Part shown: positions 47,058-54,701 of the stretch, one piece after another | How positions within the stretch are numbered: the stretch's first letter is position 1 | Layout: every line of letters begins with the position of its first letter | DNA from: Streptomyces liliifuscus | GTDB taxonomy: Bacteria > Actinomycetota > Actinomycetes > Streptomycetales > Streptomycetaceae | Reading direction: 5' to 3' | DNA length: 64,000 nt | NCBI RefSeq assembly: GCF_016598615.1 | Contig: NZ_CP066831.1 | Coordinates: 6,324,001-6,388,000, forward strand | Made by a program: the position numbers and the translations under genes | Notes under the pieces: model-generated | Seen by the model: only the letters and a program-made list of their open reading frames with translations | Databases searched by the model: none | What the model was told of the DNA's origin: nothing

Positions 47058-47952
47058 GCTCACCGAGCCGCCGGCCCAGGCCGCGAAGGCAGCCCTCGGC
47101 GCACGTACGCCGACCCCGCTGTGGACCCTCGGCCTGCTGCGCAACGAACTGGGGACCACACTCCGGCGGTGGCGGACGATCGCGCTGCTCGGTGTGCTGG
47201 CCGCGGTGCCGGTGCTGGTCGGGATCGCGGTGAAGATCGAGACGAGTGACGGATCGTCGGCCGGAGGCGGCGGAGGCGAGGGCCCCGCCTTCATCGCGCA
47301 GATCACCAACAACGGACTGTTCCTGGTCTTCACCGCACTGGCCGCCACCCTGCCGTTCTTCCTGCCGATGGCGGTCGGCGTCGTCGCGGGAGACGCGATA
47401 GCGGGCGAGGCCAACGCGGGGACACTGCGCTATCTGCTGGTCGCCCCGGCCGGCCGGACCCGCCTGCTGATCACCAAGTACGCGACCACGCTGGCCTTCT
47501 GTGTCATCGCGACCCTCGTGGTGGCGACCTCGGCGCTCATCGTGGGCGCGCTCCTGTTCCCACTGGGCGAGCTGACGACGATCTCCGGCACGCGGATCAG
47601 TTTCGGCGAGGGGCTAGGGCGGGCGCTGCTGATCGCCCTCGCCGTCGCCGCGTCACTGATCGGGATCGCGGCCCTCGGCCTGTTCGTCTCGACCCTGACG
47701 AACAGCGGGATCGCGGCGATGGCGACGACCGTCGGCCTGCTCATCACCGTGCAGATCCTGGACCAGATCCCCCAGCTCCACGCGATACAGCCGTACTTCT
47801 TCTCGCACTACTGGCTGTCCTTCGCCGACCTCATGCGCGACCCGGTCTACTGGGACGACCTGATACGCAACCTGCAGCTCCAGGGGCTGTACGCGGCGGT
47901 GTTCGGCGCGGCCGCGTGGGCGCGGTTCACGGCGAAGGACATCACCGCGTAG
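47044..47952 (+). CDS. ABC-2 type exporter permease
   Basis: A 302-residue membrane protein with about six helices. TLRRWRTIALLGVLAAVPVLVGIAV is the first helix; a periplasmic Gly-rich loop follows; LPFFLPMAVGVVAGDAIAGEANAGTLRYLLVAPAGRTRLLITKY is the conserved cytoplasmic coupling region of ABC-2 permeases. It pairs with the ATPase just before it to export an unknown substrate, perhaps a lipid given the LolA-like neighbour. Confidence 0.88.
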   Translation: MSRAELTEPPAQAAKAALGARTPTPLWTLGLLRNELGTTLRRWRTIALLGVLAAVPVLVGIAVKIETSDGSSAGGGGGEGPAFIAQITNNGLFLVFTALAATLPFFLPMAVGVVAGDAIAGEANAGTLRYLLVAPAGRTRLLITKYATTLAFCVIATLVVATSALIVGALLFPLGELTTISGTRISFGEGLGRALLIALAVAASLIGIAALGLFVSTLTNSGIAAMATTVGLLITVQILDQIPQLHAIQPYFFSHYWLSFADLMRDPVYWDDLIRNLQLQGLYAAVFGAAAWARFTAKDITA

Positions 47953-47973
47953 GCCACACCGCCGCCCCGGACC

Positions 47974-48570
47974 TCAGCTGTCGTACGGGAAGCGGGCGAG
48001 CGGGGGCTCCTGCGCGAAGAACGTCTTGGCGCGGGTCAGGGCGGCGGAGTCGGTCAGGACGTCACCGGGCTTGCTGCCGTTGCCGAGCAGGACACCTCCG
48101 AACCGCATCCCCATGTACGCGGCCGAGTGGTTGAGCGTGCCGATCAGCGGGTCGGCGACCTCTTCCTCCTCGTGCGCGAGGGCGGTGACGCCCCACAGCG
48201 TGCGTCCGGCCATCGTCTGCTTGAAGTCGAGCCCGGGGGTGCGCAGCCAGCCCGACCAGTAGTCCAGGTAGCGCTTGGTGTGCGCGGACAGGGAGTACCA
48301 GTACAGCGGGGAGGCGATGACGATGTCCGTCGCCGCGAGCGTGGCGTCGAGCAGCAGGGCCGTGTTGTCGCCGGACGGCCGGACATGGTCGCTGTCGTGG
48401 CGCAGGTCCTCGAAGTCGGGCACCGGATGTTCGGTGAGACTCAGCCAGCGCTGTGTGACGTCGGCCGGCAGCTGTTCCGCGGCCTTGCGGGCCAGCAGCT
48501 CGGTGTTGCCGCTGTCTCGGGCGCTGCCCAGGAGGAAGAGGAAGTGGCGGGTCATGAGCGGCTCCGTCAT
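47974..48570 (-). CDS. NAD(P)H-dependent FMN reductase / flavodoxin-fold protein
   Basis: A 198-residue flavodoxin-like oxidoreductase. HFLFLLGSARDSGNTELLARKAAEQL is the FMN phosphate loop; DIVIASPLYWYSLSAHTKRYLDYWSGWLR is the second FMN segment; GVLLGNGSKPGDVL is late. Likely reduces quinones, flavin or azo compounds in the cytosol. It is convergent with the exporter permease (21 bases apart) without a clear terminator. Its promoter overlaps a strong palindrome at 48585-48623, so it is probably repressed by an electrophile- or redox-sensing regulator encoded elsewhere. Confidence 0.85.
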   Translation of the reverse strand: MTEPLMTRHFLFLLGSARDSGNTELLARKAAEQLPADVTQRWLSLTEHPVPDFEDLRHDSDHVRPSGDNTALLLDATLAATDIVIASPLYWYSLSAHTKRYLDYWSGWLRTPGLDFKQTMAGRTLWGVTALAHEEEEVADPLIGTLNHSAAYMGMRFGGVLLGNGSKPGDVLTDSAALTRAKTFFAQEPPLARFPYDS

Positions 48571-48584
48571 GGAAGGCGTACGAC

Positions 48585-48623
48585 GACTGCATGCGTACGC
48601 AGTATATGCACACGCATGCAGTC
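48585..48623 (-). promoter_or_regulatory. Palindromic operator over the FMN-reductase promoter
   Basis: GACTGCATGCGT (48585-48596) and its perfect complement ACGCATGCAGTC (48612-48623) flank 15 bases. Inside, TGCGTACGCA (48592-48601) is a second palindrome. On the minus strand TATACT at 48602-48607 looks like the -10 box, so a protein bound here would block RNA polymerase. No regulator gene is adjacent. Confidence 0.65.
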
Positions 48624-48690
48624 ATCGGCTACCCCGGAGATCGGGCCGCGGCGGGCCGGAGCCGTCCGGAGCCGTCCGGAGCGGATCCGG

Positions 48691-49632
48691 CTACTCCGAG
48701 AGCTCCCAGACCGCGTACGCCAGTGCGTCGCTGTTCCGGTTCAGGGCGGTGTCGTTGATGTTCGACGTCGTGTCGCACGAGGAGTGGTAGCAGCGGTCGA
48801 ACGACTGGCCCGCGGTGCCGCCCCACTTGGCGGCCTGGGCCGCGGACTTGGTGTTGCTGGCGCCGGTGAAGAGGCCGCCGACGGGGATGCCCGCGCTCTT
48901 GAAGGGGGCGTGGTCCGAGCGGCCGTCGCCCTCGGTCTCGATCTCGGTGGCGACGCCGAGGCCCGCGTAGAAGTCCTTGAAGGTCTTCTCGATGGCCGGG
49001 TCGTCGTCGTAGACGAAGTAGCCGGGGTTCGGCGACCCGATCATGTCGAAGTTGAGGTAGCCGCTGATCTTGGCGCGGTTGGCGGTGGAGAGGTTGTTGA
49101 CGTAGTAGCGCGAGCCGACCAGGCCCAGTTCCTCCGCTCCCCACCAGGCGAACCGCAGATGCTTTGTGGGCTGGTACTGGGCGCGGGACACGGCGAGCGC
49201 GGCTTCCAGTACGGCGGCCGAGCCCGAGCCGTTGTCGTTGATGCCGGCCCCCGAGGTGACGCTGTCGAGGTGGGAGCCCGCCATGACGACCTGGTTGGCG
49301 TCGCCGCCGGGCCAGTCGGCGATCAGGTTGTAGCCGACGCGGCCGGAGGCGGTGAACTGCTGGATGGTCGTGGTGAATCCGGCCGCGTCCAGCTTGGCCT
49401 TCACATAGTCGAGGGAGGCCTTGTAGCCGGCGCGTCCATGGGCGCGGTTGCCGCCGTTGGCGGTGGCGATGGACTGCAGTTGGGTGAGATGTGCCTTGAC
49501 GTTGGCGACGGGTATGTCCGGTGCGGCGGCCACGCGCGCGGGCGCCGCGTCGGCTATCGCGCTCGTCGTGAGGAGTGCGGCGACGGCTATGACCGCGGCA
49601 CCCGTGACACGTCCGGGAACAGAGAGCTTCAT
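48691..49632 (-). CDS. Secreted M28 zinc aminopeptidase (SGAP-like)
   Basis: A 313-residue exported peptidase. MKLSVPGRVTGAAVIAVAALLTTSAIADAAP is the signal peptide. Metal ligands of family M28 are seen in order: His and Asp in VVMAGSHLDSVTSG, Asp in GINDNGSGSAAVLEAA, the Glu pair in FAWWGAEELGLVGS, Asp in GYLNFDMIGSPNPGY and the late His in DRCYHSSCDT. It resembles the Streptomyces griseus leucine aminopeptidase and frees N-terminal residues outside the cell. A Cys pair near the end may form a disulfide. The start at 49632 gives the proper signal peptide. Confidence 0.92.
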   Translation of the reverse strand: MKLSVPGRVTGAAVIAVAALLTTSAIADAAPARVAAAPDIPVANVKAHLTQLQSIATANGGNRAHGRAGYKASLDYVKAKLDAAGFTTTIQQFTASGRVGYNLIADWPGGDANQVVMAGSHLDSVTSGAGINDNGSGSAAVLEAALAVSRAQYQPTKHLRFAWWGAEELGLVGSRYYVNNLSTANRAKISGYLNFDMIGSPNPGYFVYDDDPAIEKTFKDFYAGLGVATEIETEGDGRSDHAPFKSAGIPVGGLFTGASNTKSAAQAAKWGGTAGQSFDRCYHSSCDTTSNINDTALNRNSDALAYAVWELSE

Positions 49633-49876
49633 GTGGGGGGCTCCGAATTCCATACGGGAATGGGTGCCTGATGGTGAAGCTGAGGCTGACGTTCCGTCAA
49701 GAGCGCAATCCGGTCAGGGGTGTTCGCATAGCGGATCCCTGGAGTTCACCTGATCGCGGCCGCTCATGACACCCCGGGTGCGTCATGGGAGGGCGACGGA
49801 GGGGCGACCGTAGGGCGGCAGCTCCCTGTTGCTGTGCACGGGCGGACAAGCCCGGTTCCGGTGGGGGCCCCGCCTG

Positions 49877-50371
49877 TCAGTGCACGCAGAACTCGTTGCC
49901 CTCCGGATCCGCCATCACGACCCACTCGCCGCCCTGCTCCTTCACCTCCCGGAGCACCTCCGCCCCCAGCCCGATGAGCCGTGCGACCTCCGCCGCCCGT
50001 TGCCCGTCCGTGGTGTGCACGTCGATGTGCATCCGGTTCTTCACCGTCTTCGGCTCGGGCACGCGCTGGAAGAGCAGCCGTCGTCCGAGGCCGGTCCCGC
50101 TGTCCTTGTCGTACGGATCGTCGGGGTGGCGTACGGCCGCGGCGTCGCGCCAGGCCCGGCGGCCGTGCGACTCGACGGTGACCTCGGGCGGTACGGCGCC
50201 GAAGCCGAGCAGGCGCTCGACCAGGGTGCTGTGGTCCTCGACGAGGTAGTGGAGGGTGGCGGCCCAGAAGTCGGCCTGGGCGTGCGGATCGGCGGCGTCA
50301 ATGACGAGCTTCCAGTGCAGGGGCGCCGGTGCCGACGAGGGTGTCTGGGTCTGGGGCTGGGTCTCTGTCAT
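49877..50371 (-). CDS. VOC-family (glyoxalase/bleomycin-resistance fold) protein
   Basis: A 164-residue protein with two VOC beta-alpha modules: LHWKLVIDAADPHAQADFWAATLHY and KNRMHIDVHTTDGQRAAEVARLIGLGAEVLREVKEQGGEWVVMADPEGNEFCVH. This is the common actinobacterial VOC (glyoxalase-like) form; function is not known, and only some metal ligands (His, Glu) are visible. The start ATG 50371 sits 8 bases after a -10 box (TATAAG on the minus strand) that has a TTGCAC -35 18 bases away; this suggests a leaderless message. Divergent from a CGNR gene. Confidence 0.82.
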   Translation of the reverse strand: MTETQPQTQTPSSAPAPLHWKLVIDAADPHAQADFWAATLHYLVEDHSTLVERLLGFGAVPPEVTVESHGRRAWRDAAAVRHPDDPYDKDSGTGLGRRLLFQRVPEPKTVKNRMHIDVHTTDGQRAAEVARLIGLGAEVLREVKEQGGEWVVMADPEGNEFCVH

Positions 50372-50372
50372 G

Positions 50373-50393
50373 GTAACCACTTATAGTGGTTAC
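50373..50393. promoter_or_regulatory. 21-bp perfect palindrome holding both divergent -10 boxes
   Basis: GTAACCACT (50373-50381), three central bases, then AGTGGTTAC (50385-50393). The plus-strand TATAGT (50382-50387) and minus-strand TATAAG (50380-50385) overlap inside it. The palindrome abuts GTG 50394 on one side and lies one base from ATG 50371 on the other. One bound dimer would shut off both genes. Confidence 0.8.
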
Positions 50394-51005
50394 GTGAGTG
50401 AGCGTGCAATGAAATCGCCCGGGATGACTCTCGTGTCGTACGGGGGGAAGTCGTTCCGCTTCGACCCCGGGGCGTTGTGCCTGGAGCTCGTGACGACGGG
50501 CGGGCCGGGGGAGTTCGCGCGGTACGAGGTGCTGCACGAGCCCGCGGATCTGGTGCGCTGGGTGGAGCGGAGCCGGTTGCCCGGCGGGCTCGAAGTGACC
50601 GTCACGGAAGGGGAGTTGGCGCAAACGCGAGCCCTGCGCGACGCGGTCTTCCTGCTGGCCGCGGACCGGGCGCATGGGCAGCCCCTCCAGGCCCGTCACC
50701 TCGACGTTGTCAACGCCGCCGCGGCCGGGGCGCCGCTTGCCGCCCGGGTCGAGGCGGACGGGTCGCGCGGGTGGGCGGCGGGGGCCACGGGGGCGCGGTT
50801 GCTGGCCACCGTTGCGCGTGACGCGGTGGAGCTGTTCACCGGGCCGTATGCGGATCGGATCCGGGAGTGCGGGTCCGACAACTGCGCGTTGCTCTTCGTC
50901 GACACCTCGCGGCCCGGGCGGCGGCGCTGGTGCGCCATGGAACACTGCGGCAACCGCCAGAAGGCCCGCACACACCGGGCCCGCCGCGCGGAAGAGGGCG
51001 ACTGA
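50394..51005 (+). CDS. ABATE/CGNR zinc-finger protein
   Basis: A 203-residue protein. The N-terminal two-thirds (FDPGALCLELVTTGG, LREALDLL-like QTRALRDAVFLLAADRA) is an ABATE domain, thought to bind a small ligand. The C terminus, IRECGSDNCALLFVDTSRPGRRRWCAMEHCGNRQKARTHRAR, is a CGNR zinc finger with four Cys, a DNA-binding motif. It is probably a stress- or ligand-responsive regulator of itself and the divergent VOC gene through the palindrome it abuts. GTG 50394 directly follows a -10, so it is likely leaderless; ATG 50409 is the alternative. Confidence 0.87.
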   Translation: MSERAMKSPGMTLVSYGGKSFRFDPGALCLELVTTGGPGEFARYEVLHEPADLVRWVERSRLPGGLEVTVTEGELAQTRALRDAVFLLAADRAHGQPLQARHLDVVNAAAAGAPLAARVEADGSRGWAAGATGARLLATVARDAVELFTGPYADRIRECGSDNCALLFVDTSRPGRRRWCAMEHCGNRQKARTHRARRAEEGD

Positions 51006-51012
51006 GGTTTCC

Positions 51013-51237
51013 TTTCGCCCCCGCCGCCCCTACCCATTCCCGTCCCTTACTCAGGGGCTCCGCCCCCGAACCCCAAAAGACCAAAAGACTGCGCAGTTCC
51101 CCGCGCCCCCAGGTCTTTAGGGGCGCGGGGAACTGCGCGACAAGCCCCCACCGGCCCGCACCCGACAACACACCCCACGGGGCCTGGGGCGGAGCCCCAG
51201 AAAGGGACGGGAATGGGTAGGGGCGGCGGGGGCGAAA
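51013..51237. repeat. 225-bp nested inverted repeat between convergent genes
   Basis: Three nested perfect inverted repeats share one centre near 51115-51125: outer 36-bp arms at 51013-51048 and 51202-51237 (start TTTCGCCCCCGCCGCC), middle 13-bp arms GGGGCTCCGCCCC (51054-51066) and its complement (51186-51198), and inner 19-bp arms GCGCAGTTCCCCGCGCCCC (51091-51109) and its complement (51120-51138). The inner arm is the core of the dispersed repeat family. Folded, it makes a long cruciform or double terminator for the CGNR and HxlR genes. Confidence 0.88.
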
Positions 51238-51248
51238 ACCGCCCCCCT

Positions 51249-51683
51249 TCAAGCAGAAGCCCCCACCCGCTCGTCATAAGCCTCCCGCGCCGCCGCGATC
51301 TCCCCCTGGTGCGCCTCCGTCCAGGCAACCAGCGACCGAATCGTGGAGTGGAGCGTCCCGCCGAGCGGAGTGAGCTCGTACTCCACCCGAGGCGGCACCA
51401 CAGGATGCACGGTCCGCTTCACGAGCCCGTCCCGCTCCAACTGCCGCAGCGTCACCGTCAGCATCCGCTGACTCACCCCGTCGATCTCCCGCCGCAACTC
51501 GGTGAACCGCAACCGCCGGTTGTCGAGGAGGGCGATCACGAGGAGCGACCACTTGTCGGCCACCCGGTCGAGGATCTGCCGCACCTGGCAGCCCTCCCGG
51601 GTGTCCCACTGGAAGGGATCGGTGTCCTCGCCGTCCATGGTTACCGCGCACTTACTCGGTGACTCCAAAGTGCCTTCTTCCAT
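51249..51683 (-). CDS. HxlR-family transcriptional regulator
   Basis: A 144-residue winged-helix protein. TREGCQVRQILDRVADKWSLLVIALLDNRRLRFTELRREIDGVSQRMLTVTLRQLERDGLVKRTVHPVVPPRVEYELTPLG is the HxlR domain; the single Cys before VRQIL is the position used for redox sensing in YodB/HypR-type members. It is divergent from a DHA2 exporter gene and probably represses it through the GGTTAC/GTAACC repeat at 51712-51749. ATG 51683 used; ATG 51638 (MDGEDTDPF) is possible. Confidence 0.9.
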   Translation of the reverse strand: MEEGTLESPSKCAVTMDGEDTDPFQWDTREGCQVRQILDRVADKWSLLVIALLDNRRLRFTELRREIDGVSQRMLTVTLRQLERDGLVKRTVHPVVPPRVEYELTPLGGTLHSTIRSLVAWTEAHQGEIAAAREAYDERVGASA

Positions 51684-51711
51684 GTCCGCCGATGCTGCCG
51701 CAGGCTGGCAC

Positions 51712-51749
51712 CGGTTACAAGAGGGAACCGACCCTCATTCGGGTAACCG
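51712..51749. promoter_or_regulatory. Candidate HxlR operator in the divergent gap
   Basis: CGGTTAC (51712-51718) and its complement GTAACCG (51743-51749) lie between the HxlR and DHA2 exporter genes; AACCG at 51726-51730 is an extra half-site. The exporter start is 26 bases further. Fits a regulator that controls itself and its divergent target. Confidence 0.55.
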
Positions 51750-51775
51750 CCCCTTCCCTCACCCAAGGAGTCGTG

Positions 51776-53380
51776 ATGGGCACCCGTGCCTGGGCCCTGC
51801 TGCTCGTCCTCTGCGGAACGATCTTCCTGGAGGGCATCGACGTCGCCATGCTGGCGGTCGCGATCCCCTCCATCAGATCCGACCTCGACCTGCCGACCGA
51901 CACCGCGGCCTGGGTGATGAGCGCGTACGTACTCGGCTACGCCGGCTTCACCCTGCTCGGCGGCCGCGCGGCCGACCTGCTGGGCCGCCGCCGGATGTTC
52001 CTCACCTGGCTGACGGTCTTCCTCGCCTTCTCGGGCCTGGGCGGCTTCGCCACGGAGGGCTGGACGCTGATCGTCGCCCGCTTCGTCACCGGCGTCTCGG
52101 CCGCGTTCATGACACCGGCCGCGCTGTCCCTGATCACGACGTCGTACGAGGAGGGCGAGCAGCGCAACAAGGCGTTGCTGGTCTTCGCGGGCACGGCGGC
52201 CGGCGGCTTCTCCCTCGGCCTGGTCATCGGCGGCCTGCTCACCCAACTGGGCTGGCGCTGGGTCTTCTTCGCCCCGGTCCTGCTCGCGGCCGCCCTGCTC
52301 GTGGCGGCGATACGCCTGATCCCGGCCCAACCACGCGCTGGAGAGCCCGGGAACGAGAAGAGCCCCGGGCGCCCCCGGCGGCGTACCGAAGGCTTCGACA
52401 TCCTCGGTGCAGGCACCGCCGCGGCCGCCATGCTGCTCGCCGCCTACGCCGTCATCCGGCTCGAACACGGCCTGGACGGCTGGCAGTTGACGGCGGGTGC
52501 GGCCGTCGCGGCCACCACCCTGCTCGTCGTCTTCGTCGCCGTCGAACGCCGCACCCCCACACCCCTCGTGCGCCTCGGCATCCTCCGCACCGGCTCCGTC
52601 GTACGGGCCGACCTCGGCGCACTCCTCTTCGTGGGCGCCTTCTTCGGCTTCCAGTTCGTCCTCACGCTCTACCTCCAGGAACTGCGCGGCTGGTCCTCCC
52701 TGCAGACGGCGATCGCCCTGGTGGTGCTGGGCTGCGACGCGATCCTCGCCCCCACACTCACCCCGCGCCTGGTCACCCGTTTCGGCCACGCCAAGGTGAT
52801 CCTCGGCGGCTTCGTCCTGGCGGTCGTCGCGTACGGGCTCTTCCTGCCCGTGGGCATGGACTGGTCGTACGCGGCGATGTTCCCGACCCTGATCATCGCG
52901 GGCACCGCCTTCGCGCTGGCCTACGGGCCGCTCACGATCGCGGCGACGGACGGTGTGGTGGAGTCCGAACAGGGCCTGGCGAGCGGTCTGTTGCACACGG
53001 CCACCCAGTTCGGCTCGGCCATCGGCATCTCGGCGGTGACGGCCGTGTACGGCCTCGTCTCCTCCGGCGCCTCCGCGGGCTCCGACCCGGACGCCACCCT
53101 CTCCGCCTTCCGCGCGGCCCTGATCGTCCCGGTGGCGATGGTGACACTGGGCGCGCTGCTGTCCTCCTTCGGCCTCAGAAGCCGTACGAAGCCGCCGACG
53201 GCCGGAGGAAAGCCCACCGCACCCGCCAACACGACCGCGGCGGCCACCACTGCCGCCACCACTTCCACGACCGCGGCCACCACCACTGCAACCGCCGTCG
53301 CCGCCGCTGCCACGACCACCGCGGCCATCCCCGCCGGACCCGCCGCGCCCGCCAACCCCACCCGGCAGATCCCGAGTTGA
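51776..53380 (+). CDS. DHA2-family MFS exporter
   Basis: A 534-residue transporter with about 14 helices. Motif A-like GGRAADLLGRRRMFLTWLTVF lies in loop 2-3; LIVARFVTGVSAAFMTPAALSLITTSY is the TM4 region; GLASGLLHTATQFGSAIGISAVTAVYG is the late antiporter motif. It exports toxic compounds or a metabolite by proton exchange. The last 60 residues are an Ala/Thr-rich tail that looks disordered (ACC/GCC microrepeats). SD AAGGAG precedes ATG 51776. Divergent HxlR gene is the likely regulator. Confidence 0.92.
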   Translation: MGTRAWALLLVLCGTIFLEGIDVAMLAVAIPSIRSDLDLPTDTAAWVMSAYVLGYAGFTLLGGRAADLLGRRRMFLTWLTVFLAFSGLGGFATEGWTLIVARFVTGVSAAFMTPAALSLITTSYEEGEQRNKALLVFAGTAAGGFSLGLVIGGLLTQLGWRWVFFAPVLLAAALLVAAIRLIPAQPRAGEPGNEKSPGRPRRRTEGFDILGAGTAAAAMLLAAYAVIRLEHGLDGWQLTAGAAVAATTLLVVFVAVERRTPTPLVRLGILRTGSVVRADLGALLFVGAFFGFQFVLTLYLQELRGWSSLQTAIALVVLGCDAILAPTLTPRLVTRFGHAKVILGGFVLAVVAYGLFLPVGMDWSYAAMFPTLIIAGTAFALAYGPLTIAATDGVVESEQGLASGLLHTATQFGSAIGISAVTAVYGLVSSGASAGSDPDATLSAFRAALIVPVAMVTLGALLSSFGLRSRTKPPTAGGKPTAPANTTAAATTAATTSTTAATTTATAVAAAATTTAAIPAGPAAPANPTRQIPS

Positions 53381-53418
53381 CGACCGGCCGCCCGTACCGG
53401 GTTCGCCATACTGTTCGC

Positions 53419-54657
53419 ATGACCGCAGACGCCCCCGCCCCGTCAGCCGCCGCCCCGTCCGCCGCCCACCCACAGCGCACCCGCGTGGTCATAGTGGGGG
53501 CGGGGCCCGCGGGACTCACCCTCGCCAACATCCTCCGCGCCGCCTCGGTCGACTGCGTGGTGCTGGAGAACGAGAGCAGGGAGTTCATCGAACAGCGGCC
53601 GCGCGCGGGCTTCCTGGAGGAATGGGCGGTCCGCGCGCTGGAGGGGCGGGGCCTGGCGGACCGGCTCCTGGAGAACACCGTGGCGCACACCGAGTGCGAG
53701 TTCCGGTTCGCCGGAGAGCGCCACAGGTTCCCGTACGCCGATGTGTCGGGCCACCGTCACTACGTGTACCCGCAGCCGCTGCTGGTGACGGACCTGGTGC
53801 GCGAGTACGCGGACGTCCGGGGCGGTGACATCCGGTTCGGCGTCCGCGATGTCGAGCCGGCCGGGATCGACACGGACCGGCCCTCGGTGGCGTACACGGA
53901 TCCGGAGACGGGTGAACGGGTGCGCCTGGACTGCGAGTTCATCGCGGGCTGCGACGGCGCTCGCGGGGTGACCCGGGACCGTATGCCCGCGGAGCACGTC
54001 ACCGTCGCCCGGCACGACTTCGGTGTCGGCTGGCTGGCGCTGCTTGCCGAGGCGCCGCCGTCCTCCGACTGTGTCGTCTTCGGCATCCATCCGCGCGGGT
54101 TCGCCGGTCATATGGCCCGGGGCCCGCAGGTCACCCGCTACTACCTGGAGTGCCCGCCCGACGACGACCCGGAGAACTGGTCGCACGAGCGCGTGTGGGC
54201 CGAGCTCCACGCCCGCCTCGGGGCGGAGGGGGCCCAGCCGCTCAACGAGGGCAAGCTGATCGAGAAGCGGGTCCTGGCCATGCACAACTACGTGGTGGAG
54301 CCGATGGCGTACGGGCGGCTGTATCTGGCCGGAGACGCGGCCCATCTCCTCGCGCCGATCGGTGCGAAGGGCATGAACCTCGCGATCCACGACTCCCTGC
54401 TGCTCGGCGACGCGCTCGTCGCGTACTACGGCAAGGGGGACGACAGCGGGCTGCGCGGCTACTCGGCGGCCTGTCTGCGGCGGGTGTGGCAGTACCAGGA
54501 GTTCTCGCAGTGGCTCTCCGACGTGTACCACGGCGCCTCGTCGGGCGATCCCTTCAAGGCGGGCACCTCGATGGCCAGGCTGCGGCGGATCCTCGCCTCA
54601 CCCGCCGCGGCGACCGGCTTCGCGGAACTGTTCCTCGGCAAGGACACGGATTACTGA
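53419..54657 (+). CDS. pobA: 4-Hydroxybenzoate 3-monooxygenase-like flavoprotein
   Basis: A 412-residue class A flavin monooxygenase. VVIVGAGPAGLTLANILRAASVDCVVLEN binds FAD; RPRAGFLEEWAVRAL has the PobA-type Arg; YVYPQPLLVTDLVRE and EFIAGCDGARGVTRD (DG motif) follow; LYLAGDAAHLLAPIGAKGMNLAIHDSLLLGDAL is the GD motif. PobA makes protocatechuate from 4-hydroxybenzoate with NAD(P)H and O2. No beta-ketoadipate genes are adjacent, so the exact substrate is inferred. A CATACT box lies 6 bases before the ATG, so the message may be leaderless. Confidence 0.88.
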   Translation: MTADAPAPSAAAPSAAHPQRTRVVIVGAGPAGLTLANILRAASVDCVVLENESREFIEQRPRAGFLEEWAVRALEGRGLADRLLENTVAHTECEFRFAGERHRFPYADVSGHRHYVYPQPLLVTDLVREYADVRGGDIRFGVRDVEPAGIDTDRPSVAYTDPETGERVRLDCEFIAGCDGARGVTRDRMPAEHVTVARHDFGVGWLALLAEAPPSSDCVVFGIHPRGFAGHMARGPQVTRYYLECPPDDDPENWSHERVWAELHARLGAEGAQPLNEGKLIEKRVLAMHNYVVEPMAYGRLYLAGDAAHLLAPIGAKGMNLAIHDSLLLGDALVAYYGKGDDSGLRGYSAACLRRVWQYQEFSQWLSDVYHGASSGDPFKAGTSMARLRRILASPAAATGFAELFLGKDTDY

Positions 54658-54696
54658 CGCCGTCGAACGCTGACGCCGTCGATGACTGACGCCGTC
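54654..54696 (+). repeat. Three 16-bp repeats of CTGACGCCGTC after pobA
   Basis: CTGACGCCGTC occurs at 54654-54664, 54670-54680 and 54686-54696, at an exact 16-base period. The first copy contains the pobA stop codon; the last overlaps nothing. Between convergent genes; no strong hairpin is seen. Likely slippage. Confidence 0.7.
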
Positions 54697-54701
54697 ACCG
54701 A

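Noticed and set aside
51249..51683. Merging the two HxlR genes (51249 and 56883) as a duplicated unit
   Set aside because: They share only family-level similarity and have different divergent targets and operators.
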